Assembly: GCA_946886365.1 (NCBI GenBank)
Contig: CAMPIM010000071.1
Location: 1 to 19,545, forward strand
Direction of reading: 5' to 3'
Origin: an uncultured Novosphingobium sp.
Lineage (GTDB): Bacteria > Pseudomonadota > Alphaproteobacteria > Sphingomonadales > Sphingomonadaceae
Length of the DNA: 19,545 bases
The notes below the pieces were generated by a model. The model was not told where the DNA came from and did no database searches. It worked only from the letters and a program-made list of their open reading frames with translations. Below are positions 16,813 to 19,545 of the stretch, piece by piece. The position numbers were made by a program, and so were the translations under genes. Position 1 is the first letter of the stretch. Each line of letters begins with the position of its first letter.

Positions 16813-17487
16813 ATGTCTGAAAATTCGCAGCCCGACATCACGACGCTCACAGTTCAGCTTTTGAGTGCGTTTGTCTCCAACAATTCGGTTACGAGCGAGG
16901 GGCTCGCCGAGCTTATCCGGACAACCCGGATCGCCTTGACTGAAGATCCGGCGGCGGAGTCTGCCGATGCGCAGGCAGCGACTTACACACCGGCCGTTTC
17001 CGTTCGCAAAAGCCTGTCGTCACCCGACCACATCCTGAGCATGATCGACGGCAAGCCGTACAAGACGCTGAAGCGCCATTTGGCGACGAATGGCCTTTCG
17101 CCGGACGAATATCGCCAGCGCTACAATCTGCCCAAATCCTATCCGCTGGTTGCTCCCAGCTATTCCGAAGCGCGCCGCGCCGTTGCCACGCGCCTTGGCC
17201 TGGGACGCAAACCCGCGACAGCGAACGGCGTGAAGGCAGCCGCACCCCAGCAGGCGAATGCAGGCGACAAGGCCGCGCCGAAAGCACCCGGTGCCGCTGC
17301 AAGTGCCAAGGCGCCCGCGGGCAAGGCGGCGAAGGCTGCAAAGCCCGCCAAGGCAGCGGCGAAGCCCGCCGCAAAGCCTGCCGCCGCTTCGGCAAAGGCG
17401 GCTGACGGCGCGCAGCCCAAGGCGGCCAAGGCAGCACGCAAGCCTCGCGCAAAGGCGGCACCGGCCGGGGCCGAAGCCAAGAGCTGA
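16813..17487 (+). CDS. MucR/Ros-family DNA-binding regulator with cysteine-less finger and basic Ala/Pro tail
   Basis: Transcriptional regulator/nucleoid-organising protein of the MucR/Ros family, 224 aa from the ATG at 16813. GGAG (16799-16802) lies 10 nt upstream; the in-frame GTG at 16795 would put that site inside the gene. About residues 1-60 are the N-terminal oligomerisation region. The Ros finger spans about 70-134: SSPDHILSMIDGKPYKTLKRHL, then GLSPDEYRQRYNLP. Zinc ligands are mostly lost: S76 replaces the usual Cys, D79 takes the second ligand position, H89 remains and N93 replaces the second His. Residues about 135-224 are a low-complexity tail rich in Ala, Lys and Pro, like histone H1 or AlgR3 tails. 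Targets are unknown. Confidence 0.9.
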   Translation: MSENSQPDITTLTVQLLSAFVSNNSVTSEGLAELIRTTRIALTEDPAAESADAQAATYTPAVSVRKSLSSPDHILSMIDGKPYKTLKRHLATNGLSPDEYRQRYNLPKSYPLVAPSYSEARRAVATRLGLGRKPATANGVKAAAPQQANAGDKAAPKAPGAAASAKAPAGKAAKAAKPAKAAAKPAAKPAAASAKAADGAQPKAAKAARKPRAKAAPAGAEAKS

Positions 17488-17513
17488 CGCTTCCTTCCTT
17501 TTCGAGATAATGG

Positions 17514-17544
17514 ACGGGCCGTTGCGGTTGGCGCAATGGCCCGT
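17514..17544. terminator. Stem-loop between convergent mucR-like and crp-like genes
   Basis: A 12-bp stem with one G-T wobble pairs acgggccgttgc (17514-17525) with gcaatggcccgt (17533-17544) around a 7-nt loop. It sits centrally in the 74-bp convergent gap, as expected for a shared transcription end. T-content after the stem is modest (tcttcg on the plus strand), so termination efficiency is uncertain. Confidence 0.6.
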
Positions 17545-17561
17545 TCTTCGTCAGTCGATGG

Positions 17562-18281
17562 TCAGTCGTCCGCAGCGGTTACGCGTACCGGTACATGGCC
17601 CACCCGCTTGGCGAGTTCAGCTGCATCGGTCAGTTGCAGACGTCCCGAACGCAGGACGACATCGCCACGCCGCCGCATCTGTTGCAGGGTGCGGTTGACG
17701 TGAACGGACGTCAGGCCGAGGGCATCGGCAAGGGCGTTCTGCGTCAGCGGCCATGCAAAGCTGCCCTCGCTCACCAGGCCGCACAGCGCCAGACGATCGC
17801 GCAATTCCAGCATGAGATCCGCGATCCGTTCCTCCGCGCTGAGGCGGCCGAGGCGCGTGATCTGGGCAAGCAGATAGGCTTCGTCCAGGGCGTGGCTTAT
17901 TCGATAGGCCTGCTGAAGCGCCGGGGAGCCGATGGACGGCGCGGCGCAGACCGTCAGCTGGCTGAGGGCGACGACGGTCGATACCGACAAGGGGCGGTCA
18001 TGATGGCAATTGCCGATGAGGTCGCCGGGCAGGATTATGCTCATGATCTGCCGCCGTCCATCGGGCAGGAAGCGCGTTCGAGCGGCCCAGCCATTGAGAA
18101 TCAGCAACGGGTTCGAAATAGGCGCGCCCTCCGCGATCAGTTCGCGCGCGGGCTTCAATATGCGGCCGCGCAGGGCGGCATCGGCCAGCGCTGCCTCCGC
18201 GTCCTGATCGAGAGCGGCAAGCGCGGAGAGCCTGCGGATCGCGGGACGCGCGGGAGCGGACAGGCGGGTGATGACGGTCAT
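17562..18281 (-). CDS. Crp/Fnr-family transcriptional regulator
   Basis: Regulator of 239 aa. The N-terminal cyclic-nucleotide-binding-like beta-roll spans about residues 20-120 (LLILNGWAARTRFLPDGRRQIMSIILPGDLIG). A dimer helix follows at about 125-160. A C-terminal Crp winged helix lies at about 175-217 (WPLTQNALADALGLTSVHVNRTLQQM), with the recognition helix near 191-202. There is no N-terminal Cys cluster, so an FNR-type iron-sulfur oxygen sensor is not supported; the few Cys are scattered (C92, C112, C167). The signal is unknown. The ATG has no Shine-Dalgarno and overlaps the stop of a 50-codon ORF (ATGA), suggesting translational coupling. It is convergent with the mucR-like gene. Confidence 0.9.
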   Translation of the reverse strand: MTVITRLSAPARPAIRRLSALAALDQDAEAALADAALRGRILKPARELIAEGAPISNPLLILNGWAARTRFLPDGRRQIMSIILPGDLIGNCHHDRPLSVSTVVALSQLTVCAAPSIGSPALQQAYRISHALDEAYLLAQITRLGRLSAEERIADLMLELRDRLALCGLVSEGSFAWPLTQNALADALGLTSVHVNRTLQQMRRRGDVVLRSGRLQLTDAAELAKRVGHVPVRVTAADD

Positions 18282-18430
18282 GGCTGGACGACCGGGTTGA
18301 TGACAGCGCGTTTGCCGATCAACCGCGCCATCGCGAACGGCTTTCTGAACCGGGGCGCGTCAATGGACCGCAAGCCGCTCTTAATTGTCATGGATAGCGG
18401 CAAGTACTTCATTGGGAATGCCTGCCCCAT
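18278..18430 (-). CDS. Candidate 50-aa upstream ORF coupled to the crp-like gene
   Basis: The frame runs from the ATG at 18430 to a TGA at 18278-18280 that overlaps the crp-like start (ATGA). A perfect GGAGG (plus-strand cctcc at 18439-18443) stands 8 nt before the ATG, whereas the crp-like gene has none. The product begins MGQAFPMKYLPLSM, is basic, and resembles nothing I know. It may be a true small protein or simply a coupling leader. An ORF this short can occur by chance; the Shine-Dalgarno and the stop/start overlap are the support. Confidence 0.4.
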   Translation of the reverse strand: MGQAFPMKYLPLSMTIKSGLRSIDAPRFRKPFAMARLIGKRAVINPVVQP

Positions 18431-18713
18431 TTCACCGACCTCCAGAAGCATCGATTTTGCCTGCAAAGGTTAATATGAACGGATGGGAAACGATGTTGGA
18501 GGCGAAAGGGTCCACATGTGGTGGTCAACCTAGACCGGTTCGTCTTAAGCAAGGCGAGCAAGTTTTGTCTTTCGCCCCGTGGCGATGGAGCATTGCCCGC
18601 GTCAGCATATGCGCGTCATTGGGAGCCTGACAAAGAAGCGTCGAACGCGGGGAATTAGGCAGAGTATCGACGGACCCCGTGGGCCTGTTCCAACGGTGGC
18701 GCGGTTGGGGCGG
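18431..18713. other. Intergenic region between crp-like leader and unknown gene
   Basis: About 280 bp without a recognisable gene. It contains the palindrome ccacatgtgg (18512-18521) and a widely spaced inverted repeat, ggcgaaag / ctttcgcc (from about 18501 and 18571). It presumably holds the promoter of the crp-like transcript, but no convincing -35/-10 pair was found. Confidence 0.4.
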
Positions 18714-19313
18714 TCAGAGACCAAGCTCCCCTTGCCGCGGGCGCACTGGCGCGGATATTGGCGGGGAGAGCGGCGGCTGCATGGGCAGCATGGCGGCGGA
18801 TGCTATCAGAATGCGAGCGAGGCCGGTCAGCGTATAGACGGCCTGCCGCTGTGCCCCGCGATTATGATGATCGACCCGGTAGCCCTGATAATGACGGCGC
18901 AGCAATCCCGCCGCGACCATTTCCGATACCGCGCGACTGAGGTTGGTCTTGCCCGAGGCGCGGACCCGCAGCTTCACCTCCTCTTCGACCGCGAGGCTGG
19001 CGGCGTCCGGATCGGCAGGAAGGCGCCCCTGTACGGCAAGTTCGGCGCGCACGCGCGCGGTCAGCGCCATGCGGCGGGGATCGCGGCCCCCCATCGGGGT
19101 CAGCGCGTCGCACAGCCAGTCGCGCAGGGGCTGCAAGCCGCCCTCTTTCGCCACTAACGGCCCTGCGCTGCCGTCCGGGCGCGCCGCTTCGGCAATCAGG
19201 GTCAGCAGCATGAAGGCGTAACGTGGCCGCGTGCTGACATGGGCAAGCCGGTCCAGCAGGGCGGAAAGATCGCCACTGGCCGAAGAAGGAGGCTTGATCG
19301 AACCGTGAAACAT
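18714..19313 (-). CDS. Unrecognised protein with probable C-terminal winged helix
   Basis: A 199-aa protein of unknown function. The N-terminal half (about 15-105) looks helical and is rich in Leu, Arg and Ala. About residues 122-163 read as a winged helix: KTNLSRAVSEMVAAGLLRR as helix-turn-helix, then GYRVDHHNRG and QAVYTLT as a beta-wing. A Pro-rich tail (MQPPLSPPISAPVRP) closes the protein. No signal peptide or enzyme motif is visible. The start has only a weak Shine-Dalgarno but is the first Met of a long open frame. A palindrome array lies 74-142 bp upstream, which would suit an autoregulated DNA-binding protein. Codon use matches its neighbours, so the gene looks real. Confidence 0.7.
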   Translation of the reverse strand: MFHGSIKPPSSASGDLSALLDRLAHVSTRPRYAFMLLTLIAEAARPDGSAGPLVAKEGGLQPLRDWLCDALTPMGGRDPRRMALTARVRAELAVQGRLPADPDAASLAVEEEVKLRVRASGKTNLSRAVSEMVAAGLLRRHYQGYRVDHHNRGAQRQAVYTLTGLARILIASAAMLPMQPPLSPPISAPVRPRQGELGL

Positions 19314-19386
19314 AACGGGGATGAATCAAGCACAGGTGGAGGCCAATGTGAATCCCTTGCGTTGGGAATTGGTCGCTTTTGTCGCG

Positions 19387-19455
19387 AATGACACTTTGCC
19401 CGAGGGTAAAGTGTCATTGTTGGCACTTTGGTCGTGGGGTAGTTGAGGGAAAGTG
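19387..19455. promoter_or_regulatory. Palindrome and half-site array upstream of the unknown winged-helix gene
   Basis: Perfect 11-bp arms aatgacacttt (19387-19397) and aaagtgtcatt (19408-19418) flank a 10-bp centre. A third half-site, tggcacttt (19421-19429), lies 32 bp from the first in the same orientation, and a weaker aaagtg (19450-19455) follows in the opposite one. The array fills the gap between the pntB-like stop and the gene starting at 19313. An operator is the likeliest reading; no T-run follows, so a terminator is less likely. Confidence 0.55.
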
Positions 19456-19463
19456 AATGGCGT

Positions 19464-19545
19464 TCAGTGGAGGCCTGAGCCGCCCCCGCTCAGTTCCTTG
19501 GCGATGGAGCCGACCATGTCCTTGGCATCGCCGAACAGCATCTGG
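19464..19545 (-). CDS. pntB: NAD(P) transhydrogenase subunit beta, C-terminal end (partial)
   Basis: Only the last 26 codons and the stop are inside the window. The reading QMLFGDAKDMVGSIAKEL matches the end of the NADP(H)-binding domain III of PntB, where a conserved LFGDAK follows the FFK-N segment. A short Gly/Ser tail (GGGSGLH) precedes the TGA at 19464-19466. PntB is a membrane protein that uses the proton gradient to make NADPH from NADH. The rest of the gene lies beyond the right edge. Confidence 0.72.
   Translation of the reverse strand, partial: QMLFGDAKDMVGSIAKELSGGGSGLH

Noticed and set aside
17270..17480. Tandem repeat or simple-sequence array
   Set aside because: The repetition is the codon-level consequence of the Ala/Lys/Pro tail of the MucR-like protein, with variable units and no exact period.
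18299..18323. FNR/FixK-type box upstream of the crp-like gene
   Set aside because: ttgat and atcaa-like pieces are present, but not in the TTGAT-N4-ATCAA arrangement.

Overview
The window reads as high-GC alphaproteobacterial chromosome, most likely from the family Sphingomonadaceae (Sphingobium or Sphingomonas type). The basis is gene content and style: a fused CysN-CysC enzyme followed by CysQ, a cysteine-less MucR/Ros-type regulator, an HU gene, a PYROXD2-type flavoprotein, and a paired-hairpin repeat of a kind common between genes in this family. The taxonomic call is inference; no rRNA or tRNA gene is present. No CRISPR array, intact insertion sequence or prophage was found.

Layout. 59-5705 (+) is a complete tripartite RND efflux operon: periplasmic adaptor, inner-membrane pump and outer-membrane channel, tightly spaced and with both outer components predicted to be lipoproteins. 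5706-5924 is a convergent gap holding a nested stem-loop. 5925-9664 (-) is a sulfate-activation operon, cysD - cysNC - cysQ: ATP sulfurylase makes APS, the APS kinase domain makes PAPS, and CysQ removes PAP. A ~101 bp two-hairpin repeat sits between cysD and cysNC. 9798-12196 (-) carries an MFS exporter with a C-terminal soluble domain, followed by a TetR-family regulator with its own recognisable promoter. 12339-13097 (-) is a crotonase-fold protein that lacks both hydratase glutamates and looks like an enoyl-CoA isomerase. Divergent from it, 13184-15815 (+) holds a bile acid:sodium symporter-family transporter and a large FAD-dependent oxidoreductase, probably co-transcribed.

16028-17487 (+) holds two DNA-binding proteins, HU and a MucR-like regulator with a long Ala/Lys/Pro tail. 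Between them is about 510 bp containing what looks like an undescribed small RNA: a palindrome over a candidate -35, then a three-way-junction fold, then a strong intrinsic terminator. 17562-18430 (-) is a Crp/Fnr-family regulator with no ribosome binding site of its own. It overlaps a 50-codon upstream ORF that does have one. 18714-19313 (-) is an unrecognised protein with a probable winged helix. Upstream of it is an 11-bp-arm palindrome with extra half-sites. The window ends in the 3' end of a probable pntB (-).

The most promising candidates for something new are the RNA unit at 16351-16487, the palindrome array plus unknown regulator at 18714-19455, and the coupled small ORF at 18278-18430.
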